From Bryobacterales bacterium (lineage in GTDB: Bacteria; Acidobacteriota; Terriglobia; Bryobacterales; Bryobacteraceae), in assembly GCA_016721425.1 (NCBI GenBank), contig JADKID010000015.1, forward strand, positions 124,001-188,000: a DNA stretch of 64,000 nucleotides, written 5' to 3'. Under the pieces are notes generated by a model. The model searched no databases, was not told the origin of the DNA, and was given only the letters and a program-made list of their open reading frames with translations. Positions 42,569 to 52,843 of the stretch are shown in pieces; the stretch's first letter is position 1, and the number at the start of each line of letters is the position of its first letter. A program made the position numbers and the translations under genes.

Positions 42569-43981
42569 ATGACCTCAACACTTGATCCTATCTCCGTGAA
42601 GATGCTGATCCCGCCCGTGCTGGATCCAGGCTTTGTGCCGGCATCGCTTTACAACCGTGCGTTCCGCGAACTGGCGGCTCGCACCGGTTCCACACCCTTG
42701 CGTCTGGCACTGGAACGCGCCGATGGCTCGGTTTCGGTGTACGAAACGGTCGTTTTTGCGACCGGATCAGCGCATTTTGACGCGAATTTGCGCTATGTTG
42801 AGCGCATCGTCAAGTTCCTGCTGTGGCAGCGTGGCGGCTGGCGCCTGTGCGTGGGCGGTCCGCGTGAGATTGGCGAGCACCTCCAGCGTGTGTACGCCAC
42901 CGGCGGCGCGCGCCAGTTTGATGCCGATTTCATGGGCAACGTCCATGGGCATCCGTTTACCGTGGTGATCACCGACCCCGAAAACGTGCCGGCGCCCAAA
43001 GAGACCTCGCGTCCGCTCGGCCGCCATCTGGAGGGCTGCCGGGTGGGTTTCGATCTGGGCGCCAGTGATCGCAAGGCGAGTGCTGTGATCGATGGGGAAC
43101 CGGTGTTCAGTGAAGAGGTGGTATGGGACCCGCGCAATCAGAGCGACCCGAACTATCACTACGAGGGCATTCTGGATTCCATCCGCCGTGCCGCCGCTCA
43201 CCTGCCGCGACTCGATGCGGTGGGTGGCAGCGCTGCGGGGATCTATATCAACAATCGCGCGCGCGTGGCGTCGCTGTACCGTGGTGTCTCGCAGAAGGAC
43301 TTCGATGAGCATATCGCCGGCGTCTTCCTGCGGATTCGCGACGAGCTGGGCGTACCGATGGAGGTGGTCAACGATGGCGACGTCACGGCGCTCGCCGGCT
43401 CGATGTCCATTGGGGAGAACCCCGTGCTGGGCGTCGCGTTTGGTTCCAGCCTGGCAGCGGGCTATGTGGACCGCGCCGGCAACATCACGGGTTGGCTAAA
43501 CGAGCTGGCCTTTGTGCCCGTGGACTACCGCGCCAATGGCCCGGTGGATGACTGGTCCGGCGATGCAGGGTGCGGCGTGCAGTACTTCTCGCAGGTTGGC
43601 GCCAACCGGATCGCCAGCGGCGCGGGTATGCAGTTCCCCGCCGCGCTCAGCCTACCGGAGAAGCTGGTTGTCCTGCAGGAGAAAATGAAAGCGGGCGATC
43701 CGCTGGCGCCCAAGGTGTATGAGACCATCGGCTCCTGCCTGGGCTACGCCGTGGCGCACTACGCGGATTTCTACGATCTCAAACACATCCTGGCGCTGGG
43801 CCGGGTAACAACCGGTGAGGGCGGCGACATCCTGCTGCGGGTTGCTAACCAAGTTTTGAATGCGGAGTTCCCCGAGGTAGCCGAGAGGGTCACGCTCGCT
43901 CTGCCGGATGAGAAGAGCCGCCGCGTGGGCCAGTCCATCGCCGCGGCCAGCCTGCCGAGCCTCGGCAAGGAGAGTGCGTGA
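42569..43981 (+). CDS. ROK-family protein with N-terminal extension
   Basis: A 470-residue protein. The sugar-kinase-like ROK core starts near residue 152 (VGFDLGASDRKASAVIDGEPV, the phosphate-1 region) and has the catalytic-Asp region VVNDGDVTALAGSMS and the glycine-rich VAFGSSLAAGYVDRAGN. The zinc motif C-x-C-G-x-x-G-C seen in many ROK kinases is absent, and the E-x-G-H region is replaced by NELAFVPVD. The first ~150 residues are a domain I do not recognise. It probably phosphorylates or senses a sugar. Its stop overlaps the PIG-L start (TGATG). Confidence 0.75.
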   Translation: MTSTLDPISVKMLIPPVLDPGFVPASLYNRAFRELAARTGSTPLRLALERADGSVSVYETVVFATGSAHFDANLRYVERIVKFLLWQRGGWRLCVGGPREIGEHLQRVYATGGARQFDADFMGNVHGHPFTVVITDPENVPAPKETSRPLGRHLEGCRVGFDLGASDRKASAVIDGEPVFSEEVVWDPRNQSDPNYHYEGILDSIRRAAAHLPRLDAVGGSAAGIYINNRARVASLYRGVSQKDFDEHIAGVFLRIRDELGVPMEVVNDGDVTALAGSMSIGENPVLGVAFGSSLAAGYVDRAGNITGWLNELAFVPVDYRANGPVDDWSGDAGCGVQYFSQVGANRIASGAGMQFPAALSLPEKLVVLQEKMKAGDPLAPKVYETIGSCLGYAVAHYADFYDLKHILALGRVTTGEGGDILLRVANQVLNAEFPEVAERVTLALPDEKSRRVGQSIAAASLPSLGKESA

Positions 43982-44829
43982 TGAAGTTCAGCCAGCCGAC
44001 CTCAGAAGTCTACGTTCCGGATGCGGTGGAAACCGGCGCGGCACTGGCGCGGACGACGCATATGGCTATCGCCGCGCATCAGGATGACATCGAGATTATG
44101 GCACTGGATGGGATTCTGCCGTGCTTTGGCGAGGCCGAACAGTGGTTTCTCGGCGTCATCGTGACCGATGGCGCGGGCTCGCCACGGGATGGCCTGTACG
44201 GCAAGTACACGGATGTGGAGATGCGCACCATCCGGCGCGTGGAGCAGAAGAAGGCCGCATTTGTTGGGGAATACGGCGCAGCTGTGTTTCTGGACCATCC
44301 GAGCTCGGGGATTAAGAACCCTGCCGTCAGTGGACCCAAAGAGGATCTGCTGGCGCTGCTCCGCGCCGCCCGGCCGCGTGTCGTCTACACGCACAATCTG
44401 GCCGACAAGCACGATACGCATGTTGCCGTGGCGCTGCGCACCATCGCCGCCATTCGCGAAATGGCGCCCGCAGAGCGGCCGGAAAAGCTGTACGGCTGTG
44501 AGGTGTGGCGGGACCTGGATTGGATGGTGGACGCCGACAAGACTGTTTTCCAGTTGGACGGCCACGAGAATATAGCCGCGGCGCTGCTGGGCGTCTTTGA
44601 TTCGCAGATTGCGGGCGGAAAACGCTACGATCTGGCGACCTTTGGCCGCCGGCGCGCGCACGCGACGTATCACCAGAGCCACGGCGTGGATGCCGCGCAG
44701 ATGATCAACTTTGGCATGGATCTGACGCCGCTGGTGGAGGACGCCACGCTTGATATCGCAGGGTTTGTGGAGGAGCGGATCGCCCGCTTCTCGGCGGACG
44801 TCAGCGCGCGCATCGGGAAGTCGCTCTAA
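43981..44829 (+). CDS. PIG-L/LmbE-family deacetylase
   Basis: A 282-residue cytoplasmic protein. The zinc site is AAHQDDIE (family A-H-P/Q-D-D) near residue 35 and HDTHVAV near 145. The family removes acetyl groups from N-acetylglucosaminyl lipids or thiols such as mycothiol and bacillithiol intermediates. The ROK gene directly upstream suggests amino-sugar metabolism. ATG 43981 overlaps the ROK stop; a GTG 3 bases upstream is possible. It ends at a TAA sharing its last A with the next gene's ATG. Confidence 0.83.
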   Translation: MKFSQPTSEVYVPDAVETGAALARTTHMAIAAHQDDIEIMALDGILPCFGEAEQWFLGVIVTDGAGSPRDGLYGKYTDVEMRTIRRVEQKKAAFVGEYGAAVFLDHPSSGIKNPAVSGPKEDLLALLRAARPRVVYTHNLADKHDTHVAVALRTIAAIREMAPAERPEKLYGCEVWRDLDWMVDADKTVFQLDGHENIAAALLGVFDSQIAGGKRYDLATFGRRRAHATYHQSHGVDAAQMINFGMDLTPLVEDATLDIAGFVEERIARFSADVSARIGKSL

Positions 44830-45542
44830 TGATGTGGCACAGCCGGCTCCTGCTGATGACGGTGTTGCTGGCTGTGCCCGCCGCGCCCGCGGACTGGAAG
44901 GACAAGCCGTTCCCCGGTTGGAGCGACGAGGACGTGGTCCAGATGGTGACCGATTCGCCCTGGGCGAAGCAGAAATCGGTGCGCTTGAAGTGGGTAACAG
45001 ACGATCAGCGCCGCATCACCTACAAGGACATTCCGGGCAACGACAACTCGCCGACCGTCAAGGGCGGCAGCCCGGTAGGCGGCATCGGAGTGCCGCGCAC
45101 GGGACTGCCGGACCGCGCTACTTTTCTGGTCCGCTGGGCCAGTTCGCTGCCGGTGCGGCACGCCAAGGCGCTCTACAAGCTCCGTGATGAAAGGCTGGAC
45201 CCTTCGCGGCTGAATGAGCTCATTGGCGCTCCGGAGGCCGACTATGTTCTGGAGATTTACGGAGTGCCCGCTGAGGTGGCGCATCTCGGCACCGGCAGCG
45301 TGGAGTTGGTGGCGACGCGCTCGGCGTATCTGCGCACGAAGTCAGGCGTGAAGATCCGGCCCAATCGCGTGGAGGCGCAACTGCACGCCACGTCGCTGAC
45401 CATCCTGATTCACTTTCCGCGCGCGACGCCCATCCAACTCAGCGATGACGAGATCGAGTGTTACGCGGACTTGCAGATCTTCGAGGTCAAGGAGAAGTTC
45501 AAGCTCAGCTCGATGATGTACCTGAATCACTTGGAGCTCTGA
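44829..45542 (+). CDS. Exported protein of unknown function
   Basis: A 237-residue protein with a signal peptide (MWHSRLLLMTVLLAVPAAPA). I do not recognise the domain. The mature start WKDKPFPGWSDEDVVQMVTDSPWAK is a striking Trp-rich block; similar blocks open many exported acidobacterial proteins of unknown role. The C-terminal two-thirds look like beta strands (RVEAQLHATSLTILIHFPRA). It is cotranslated with the PIG-L gene through TAATG, so it belongs to the ADP-ribosylglycohydrolase/ROK/PIG-L operon. Its stop overlaps the convergent beta-propeller gene by 16 bases. Confidence 0.7.
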   Translation: MMWHSRLLLMTVLLAVPAAPADWKDKPFPGWSDEDVVQMVTDSPWAKQKSVRLKWVTDDQRRITYKDIPGNDNSPTVKGGSPVGGIGVPRTGLPDRATFLVRWASSLPVRHAKALYKLRDERLDPSRLNELIGAPEADYVLEIYGVPAEVAHLGTGSVELVATRSAYLRTKSGVKIRPNRVEAQLHATSLTILIHFPRATPIQLSDDEIECYADLQIFEVKEKFKLSSMMYLNHLEL

Positions 45543-46519
45543 GACGGCGCGCGCCAGATAAGCAGGGGATCCGGCTTGCCGGCTGCGTTGATCACCTGCA
45601 CATTCTCCAGCGATGGGATTTCGAGCTTCATGATGTGATTTTCTGCCTGCGCCGAGATGTAGAGGTGTTTACCGGTGGGGTCGATGGTCATGCCCTCCAC
45701 GCGCTGGCCCACGGCCACGCGCTTCACTTCCAGGAACGCCTGGGGGTCCAGCACAGCTACTTCGCCGGATGTGATCAGGCTGGTGAACAGGCGCTTGCCG
45801 TCCGGCGAAACGCGGAGGCGCGACGGGCCGCCGGGCACGCCGAGCCGCCGCCGGATGGTGTTGGCGACAGCGTCGATCCAGATGACTTCATTGCCGGTCA
45901 GCGTAGTGGCGAAGAGGCGCTTCTCGTCGGCGCTGAGGGCCACGCCCATGGGCGCTCCGCCGACGGCAAACGTGTTGGACTGGCGGCGATAGTAGAGATC
46001 GACGAGGGTCACGGTACCGGAGCCGGCGTCGGCGGTCCACGCCTTGCGTTCGTCGGAGGAGACGCAGACCATGTGGGGCAGCTTGCTGGTGAGCTTGATG
46101 GAGTAGAGGATCTTGCGCTTTTTCGCGTCGATGATGTGCAAGGCCGCGGGCAGGTCGGTGGTGACGTAGAGGCGGCCCGATGCGCCACGGACAATGCCGT
46201 GAGGACGGCGGAATTCCCCCATGTCGATTTCGCCAACAGCCTGGCGCGCGAGGAGATCGATCACAGTGATGGTGTTGCCGCCGGGCTCGGCGCTGTTCCA
46301 CGTGTCGAGGCCATAATTGGTCACAAAAGCCATTTTTTCGTCACTGGACAGCGCAAATTCGTGCGGTTTTCGACCGACAGGAATCCTAGTCTCCAACTGG
46401 CCGCTGGCGGCATCGTAGATGCCGAACGAGTCATCCAGCTTGTGAACGACGAGGAGTTTGTCCTGCGCGAAGGCTGCGGTGCAGAGGGCGGCGAGAGCCA
46501 CGATGATGCGCGGGTTCAT
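45527..46519 (-). CDS. YncE-like beta-propeller protein, exported
   Basis: A 330-residue protein with signal peptide MNPRIIVALAALCTAAFA. It folds as a seven-bladed YVTN/NHL-type propeller: repeats such as GRKPHEFALSSDEKMAFVTNYG, PHMVCVSSDERKAWTAD and VEGMTIDPTGKHLYISAQAENHIMK share the pattern P-H/x-x-x-x-S-x-D-x-x-x-x-x-x-T. YncE-type propellers are periplasmic and bind ligands or DNA; no enzyme motif is visible. AGGAGG lies before the ATG. It converges on the preceding operon. Confidence 0.82.
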   Translation of the reverse strand: MNPRIIVALAALCTAAFAQDKLLVVHKLDDSFGIYDAASGQLETRIPVGRKPHEFALSSDEKMAFVTNYGLDTWNSAEPGGNTITVIDLLARQAVGEIDMGEFRRPHGIVRGASGRLYVTTDLPAALHIIDAKKRKILYSIKLTSKLPHMVCVSSDERKAWTADAGSGTVTLVDLYYRRQSNTFAVGGAPMGVALSADEKRLFATTLTGNEVIWIDAVANTIRRRLGVPGGPSRLRVSPDGKRLFTSLITSGEVAVLDPQAFLEVKRVAVGQRVEGMTIDPTGKHLYISAQAENHIMKLEIPSLENVQVINAAGKPDPLLIWRAPSQSSK

Positions 46520-46588
46520 GGGGTAGAGCTCCTCCTCTTGTAAGTTACCCGATGACGGGGCTGCAGTGCCCGTTGTCATACTGGGGCT

Positions 46589-48250
46589 GTGCATGGAATT
46601 CTTCTTGCTGCGCTGGCCGCGCAGATCATCACGCTGAATGCGCCGAACGAATTGATGGTGGGCGAGGCGGCCTCGCTGATGGTGACGGAGGGCGGGCGAC
46701 CGGTGGTTGGGGTGGATGTGCGCGTGTCCGGCCCCGTGCGAGTGCGGGGTGTGGTGCGGGTGGAGGTTCTGAGTGTGCGGGAAGGAGCGGGAAGGGCGGC
46801 GTTGGTGCGGGCCAGCCTGTACCGCGGCGAGAGCGTGCTGGTGCTGGACGAGGGCGCCGATGGATGGTGCCGCGTGACGACGCCGGTTGGCTTGGGTGGC
46901 TTCTGCGCGTGCGAGTTTCTGGAACGGGCACCGTTGGGCCAGCCGTTGGGACGAACCGATGAAGCGGGGCGGCTGAGCGTCAGCGTGTTGGGCATTGCCC
47001 CGGGCATGCTAAGCCTGAGCGCGATGCGCGGCGGGGAGGAGTTGGCGCGGGCTGAGGTGGTGGTGAAGCCGTTTGAGTATGACCGCCGGGAGGTGGTGGC
47101 CCCGGGCATCGCCTATCGCGAGCGCCGGGTTGTGAAGGGCGCGGACGGGCCGTTCACATTCCAGATCCTGGAAGTGGACCCCAGGCACCCGGCGGTGAAT
47201 GTGCTGCCTGTGCGGGCGAGGGATCAGGCAATCGGGCGGGAGACGGTATCGGGGATGGCGCGGAGGCTGGGTGCGACAGCGGCAGTGAACGGGGGCTACT
47301 TCATTACGACGGGCCCGTATGCGGGTGGGTCGCAGGGTGTCTTCTTGTCGAACGGAGAGGTGGTTGGCTCGCCCGCTGGTAGCCGGCCCCGCACGGCGCT
47401 GGTGTTCTGTAGCGAAAAGGACGATGTGGAGCGGTTGGAGTTTGAGGCCGTGGGCTACGCGGGGGAGGCGCTCTCCAGCAGCGGAGCCTCGGCGAGGGTG
47501 ACCGGTCTGCATCGCGCGCGCGGCGCGGAGGATCTGATCGTGTACCGCCCGATGATGGGCGAGCGAACGCTGACGGATGGGGCCGGCGTGGAGGCGAGGA
47601 TCGATTCGCAGGGCGTGGTGCTGGACCTGGCGGATGGCGCCGGGAATGTGGTGATACCGCGCGACGGGTATGTATTGTCTGGAACAGGCGCGGCGGCGGA
47701 CTGGCTCCGGGGCAACGCGCGGCCGGGTGCGCGCATCACGCTGGATGTGAATTTAAAGGCGTCGGCGTGCGTAGCGCCGGACATTACGGGTGGAGGCCCT
47801 CGCCTGGTGCGCGGAGGGAAAGTGGATCTGGGCGAGGAGGCGTTCGCGCACGAGAAGGTTCGCCACCCGCGCACCGCAGTTGGGGTGACCGCTACGGGCT
47901 CGTTGCTGTTTCTCACTCTCGACGGGCGTCAGGCGCGCAGCTCGGGGATGACGTTGCGGGAACTGGCGGAGGAGATGATTGAACTTGGCGCGGTGGAGGC
48001 AATGAATCTCGATGGCGGCGGCTCAACTGCGATGGTGGTGCGGGACGAGATTCGCAACTCGCCGTCGGACGGAAGGGAACGCGCGGTGGGTGACGCGATC
48101 CTGATCTATAGCGTGGCTACCGAGGCGGAACTGGAGCGGCTGAAAAGCAGGATCGGGCAGACTCCGCTAGGAAAGAGGGAGCTGCCCGAGGCCGAACGCG
48201 GAGTGCGGCCTATTTCTTCTTCCGAGGGGCGAACTCGCGGATGGAATTGA
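46589..48250 (+). CDS. Phosphodiester glycosidase (NAGPA domain) with N-terminal beta domains
   Basis: A 553-residue protein. It starts at GTG with a short hydrophobic leader. The N-terminal ~180 residues hold a beta module and an SH3-like stretch (RASLYRGESVLVLDEGADGWCRV). The NAGPA catalytic domain (PF09992) follows, about residues 185-510: AAVNGGYFITTGPYAGGSQ, then DITGGGPRLVRGGK and LGAVEAMNLDGGGSTAMVV. In animals this domain removes GlcNAc from mannose-6-phosphate; in bacteria it splits phosphodiester-linked glycans such as teichoic or polysaccharide linkages. It converges on the next gene with a 41-base overlap. Confidence 0.83.
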   Translation: MHGILLAALAAQIITLNAPNELMVGEAASLMVTEGGRPVVGVDVRVSGPVRVRGVVRVEVLSVREGAGRAALVRASLYRGESVLVLDEGADGWCRVTTPVGLGGFCACEFLERAPLGQPLGRTDEAGRLSVSVLGIAPGMLSLSAMRGGEELARAEVVVKPFEYDRREVVAPGIAYRERRVVKGADGPFTFQILEVDPRHPAVNVLPVRARDQAIGRETVSGMARRLGATAAVNGGYFITTGPYAGGSQGVFLSNGEVVGSPAGSRPRTALVFCSEKDDVERLEFEAVGYAGEALSSSGASARVTGLHRARGAEDLIVYRPMMGERTLTDGAGVEARIDSQGVVLDLADGAGNVVIPRDGYVLSGTGAAADWLRGNARPGARITLDVNLKASACVAPDITGGGPRLVRGGKVDLGEEAFAHEKVRHPRTAVGVTATGSLLFLTLDGRQARSSGMTLRELAEEMIELGAVEAMNLDGGGSTAMVVRDEIRNSPSDGRERAVGDAILIYSVATEAELERLKSRIGQTPLGKRELPEAERGVRPISSSEGRTRGWN

Positions 48251-48878
48251 ACAGCGCACCGATTGCGAGCTGAGTACCGCCGCTGCGCATGGCATCACCG
48301 ACTCCGTTGTAACCGGCCGGCATCCAGGTGCGGCCGGCGAACTCTCCGGCGAAAGCGCCGCCGATCTTGGGGATGTTGAGGACCGTGTTGCCGTTGCGGT
48401 TGAGAGTGAGGAAGTTCCAGGCGATGGCGTGACCGAAGCGAGGCAGGAAGCCCTTGCAATCGCACTTTACGTAACGCACGTCGTAGCCGAGCGCGGCGGA
48501 GCCGGCGGCGCTGACGGTGTCTCGAATGGCGGAGCGGGCGAAGCGGTTGGCGTAGCGTTTGGAGTAGCCTTCCATGCCTTGGCCCCATTGCGGGGGCTCA
48601 TTATTGAGATGGGCGCCGAGAGCGGGTCCGGCGACGGCGAAAAACGCGCCTGGCCGCCAGTAGCTCTGCCGCCAGTAGAGGCCCCAGCGCTCCTTGCCGG
48701 TGAGCGGCTGGAATTCGCTACGAGTGATCACGGTGCCCCAGAGCATGCCCGGGCGGAGGACCTCGTCAGTCTTGGCGGCCGGAGTGCCGGGCGCAACTGG
48801 TGCAGCGGGCGACTCCTGGGCAGAGGCGAGGCCGAGGCACAGAAGGAACGGAGTGAGCAGAAGGGAGCGTGAAATCAT
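48210..48878 (-). CDS. Exported protein of unknown function
   Basis: A 222-residue protein with signal peptide MISRSLLLTPFLLCLGLASA. I do not recognise the family. Notable are a W-rich stretch (WGLYWRQSYWRPGAFFAVAGPALGAHL), a C-D-C motif (VRYVKCDCKGFLPRFGHAIAW) and a glycine-rich C-terminal region (GGAFAGEFAGRTWMPAGYNGVGDA). The weakly amphipathic strands suggest an outer-membrane or surface location. The glycosidase gene overlaps its 3' end by 41 bases. Divergent from efp. Confidence 0.6.
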   Translation of the reverse strand: MISRSLLLTPFLLCLGLASAQESPAAPVAPGTPAAKTDEVLRPGMLWGTVITRSEFQPLTGKERWGLYWRQSYWRPGAFFAVAGPALGAHLNNEPPQWGQGMEGYSKRYANRFARSAIRDTVSAAGSAALGYDVRYVKCDCKGFLPRFGHAIAWNFLTLNRNGNTVLNIPKIGGAFAGEFAGRTWMPAGYNGVGDAMRSGGTQLAIGALFNSIREFAPRKKK

Positions 48879-49514
48879 GCGGGTACACCTTACGGATGCG
48901 GCGGCGCGGCTCTGGGTTCACCGTTTTTCCGATTGCTCTGCTAAACTGGTATTTTCCACAACAACGTTCAGGAGTCCCCTTTTTTCATGCTTCAGGCGAC
49001 ACAATTGCGTCCGGGAATGGTTGTGAAGTTCAACAACGAGCTGCACACCGTTTTCACAATGACCCACCGCACCCCGGGCAACCTCCGCGGCTTCGTGCAG
49101 GTGAAGATGCGCAACCTCCGCAGCGGATCCATGATGGAGCACCGGTTCTCATCGGAAGACAAGATTGAGAAAGCGATGCTCGACGAAGTCGAGATGGAGT
49201 ATATGTACGACGACGGCGAGTACTACTACTTCATGAACACCGAGAACTTCGAGCAGACCCACCTGACGAAAGAGCATCTTGGCGGCGGCGTGGAGTTTCT
49301 GATCCCGCAGCTCAAGGTGCATGTCGAGTACTACGAGGGCAAGCCGATCTCGGTGGAATTGCCGGCGTCCGTGGACATGAAGGTAGTGGAAGTGGAGCCC
49401 GGCCTGAAGACCGCCACAGTGTCGAATGTGGGGAAGCCGGCCACGATGGAGACGGGGTTGATTGTCCAGGTGCCTCAGTTTGTGAACGAAGGCGACGTGA
49501 TCCGCGTGAGCACG

Positions 49515-50791
<1,277 letters not shown>

Positions 50792-50795
<4 letters not shown>

Positions 50796-51673
50796 TGAAT
50801 GGGGAACAGCTTGCGGAGTTCGGCGATACTCGGCCGGCGGCCGTACTCGCAAAGCTCGAACGCTTCGACGTTCTGCACCTTGGCGGCAGCGGCTTCGCCG
50901 ATCTCATCCACCAGTGTTTTGCGCACGGCTTCGTTGATAGCCTGAATGCGCATTTTGCCGACCCACAGCTTTCGCTCTTTGGGATCGGCAGGGACCTGAT
51001 CGAGCTTGTGGTCCACCCAGGCGAGCCATTCGTAGAACTGAGAGACGTGCGCGTCCAGGGCGTTCACTTTGATATCCCACACGCTGTCGATGGGTACCAC
51101 GATGTCGGGCCGGAACGGAGCCGGCTTCTGGAAGTTGTCGGAGTAGTAGAGGAAGATGGGGTTGTTTTCGAGCGGCGGCGTGTCGGCCACGATGTTCGGC
51201 ACGACGACCATGTACGCCGCATCCTGGACGAGGACGCCCGTGTAGCGGTGATCGGGGTGGTAATCGTTGGGCCGCGGCGCGATGACGATATCGGCCTTCC
51301 ACTTGCGGATGACGCGGATGATCTGGCGGCGGACCTCCAGCGACGGCACCAGTTCGCCGTCGTGGTTGTCGAGCACCTCATATTCCTGGATGCCGACGCG
51401 CCGTGCGGATTCCTGGGTTTCCAGGAAGCGGCGCTTGGCGAGCATGCCGCCGCCCATGGCCTGGTGCCCGGCGTCGCCGTTGGTGACCGAGAGGAACTTC
51501 ACGGCGTGTCCGGCCTTGACGAACTTGGCGGCCGTGCCGGCGAACTTGATATCACAGTCGTCCGGATGAGCGCCGATGGCGAGAATCCGGAGTTTGGGTT
51601 GAGCGGGCGAGGGACCCTGGCCGATGGCCAGAGTCCCAAAGATCAAGCTCGCTGCGAGCAGTCTATTCGTCAT
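50792..51673 (-). CDS. Exported PIG-L/LmbE-family deacetylase
   Basis: A 293-residue protein with signal peptide MTNRLLAASLIFGTLAIGQG. The zinc site is IGAHPDDCDIK and NDYHPDHRYTG, plus the internal VLDNHDGEL. This is the exported branch common in acidobacteria and planctomycetes, thought to deacetylate N-acetyl sugars from polymers. It lies between a Gfo/Idh/MocA gene, which its start overlaps by 4 bases, and selA, so it is embedded in the LacI-headed operon. The position supports a role in carbohydrate processing. Confidence 0.86.
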
Positions 51674-52821
51674 ACGGTACCGTAGAGCCCCTTCCAGGTA
51701 ACTTCCTTGCGCTCGTACATCGCCGTCCGGCCGAGAATCGCGATCATGGTTGAGAGCGCAGACCGGTGGGCGACGTTTTCGACTTCGCCGGAAACGATGC
51801 GGCCCAGGAACTGCTCGATCCCCTCGAACGTGATGTCACGCTTGGAAACCATGGTCTCACTGTCGCCAGGGCCTTTGTAGTGGACCATGCGCTGGCGCGA
51901 GGTGGTGATGGTGCCCTTGGGGCCGGTGAACTCCTCGCCGATCTTGTTGTAACCGACGGGAGTCAGCTGGTTGGCTTCAAAGTTGACCAGGACATTCTTG
52001 GGCCACTCGAGGGTGACGCTGAGGTTATCGACGATGTCCATGGTGGTGCGAACTTTACGGGTGCTGGTGCCGATGGCCTTGATGGGCAGGCCGCCGAGGA
52101 ACCAGTGGAGCACGTCGAAGTTGTGGCAGTCCTGTTCGACGATGATGTCGCCGGAGTACTTGGGATGGCAGAACCAGTTGCGCAGTTCCAGCTCTTTGGC
52201 GTCGAGGCCGGGATAGTCGCGGCGGGTGAAGGGATCCTGGGCGATCCAGGAAGCGCGCGCGGTGGAGAGTTCGCCGATGGCGCCGGCGGTGAAGCGCTTG
52301 TAGGCCTCCAGATAGACGGGGCCGTAGCGCTGCTGATAGCCGAAGGAGAGCACCTTCTTGGGGTCCATCTTGCGGCCGGCCTTCATCACGCGCTTGCAGC
52401 CTTCGAAATCCACGCCGGCGGGCTTTTCGCAGTAGACGTGCTTTTTGGCGTCCACCGTGGCCTCCAGCATGCGTGGGTGCTCGAAGGGCGGTGTGGCGAT
52501 GATGACGGCGTCGATGGACGGGCTGGCCAGCAGCTTCTCGAACTCGTTATAGGTGTCCACCTTGTCGAGTTGGAGAGCGGTTTTGGCCTGCTCGATACGA
52601 TCGTTGTACTTGTCGCAGAGCGCGGTGACGCGGGCTCGCGGATCGGCGTTGCTGATCTTCGCGTCGTAGGTGCCGCGGTTGCCGCTACCGATGAGGCCGA
52701 CGGAGATCTTCGAATTTGCCTGAGTGCCGCGCACGGTTTGCGGGGCGACGATGGTGAAAGCGGCAGCCGTAGAAGAGAGCAATGTACGGCGGGATAGTGC
52801 GCTAGTGGGATCGAGGGACAT
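51670..52821 (-). CDS. Tat-exported Gfo/Idh/MocA oxidoreductase
   Basis: A 383-residue protein. A twin-arginine leader (LSRRTLLSSTAAAFTIV) is followed by the NAD(P)-binding Rossmann start ISVGLIGSGNRGTYD, then DAVIIATPPFEHPRM, KKHVYCEKPAGVDFEGCKR with the active-site EKP, and QDCHNFDVLHWFLGGLP with the catalytic His of the C-terminal domain. The family oxidises or reduces sugars and cyclitols. Export with bound cofactor through Tat is typical of such enzymes here. AAGGAG precedes the ATG. It is the third gene of the minus-strand LacI operon and is followed by a 4-base overlap with PIG-L. Confidence 0.88.
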   Translation of the reverse strand: MSLDPTSALSRRTLLSSTAAAFTIVAPQTVRGTQANSKISVGLIGSGNRGTYDAKISNADPRARVTALCDKYNDRIEQAKTALQLDKVDTYNEFEKLLASPSIDAVIIATPPFEHPRMLEATVDAKKHVYCEKPAGVDFEGCKRVMKAGRKMDPKKVLSFGYQQRYGPVYLEAYKRFTAGAIGELSTARASWIAQDPFTRRDYPGLDAKELELRNWFCHPKYSGDIIVEQDCHNFDVLHWFLGGLPIKAIGTSTRKVRTTMDIVDNLSVTLEWPKNVLVNFEANQLTPVGYNKIGEEFTGPKGTITTSRQRMVHYKGPGDSETMVSKRDITFEGIEQFLGRIVSGEVENVAHRSALSTMIAILGRTAMYERKEVTWKGLYGTV

Positions 52822-52843
52822 GGATACTCCTTGCGCGCCAATT

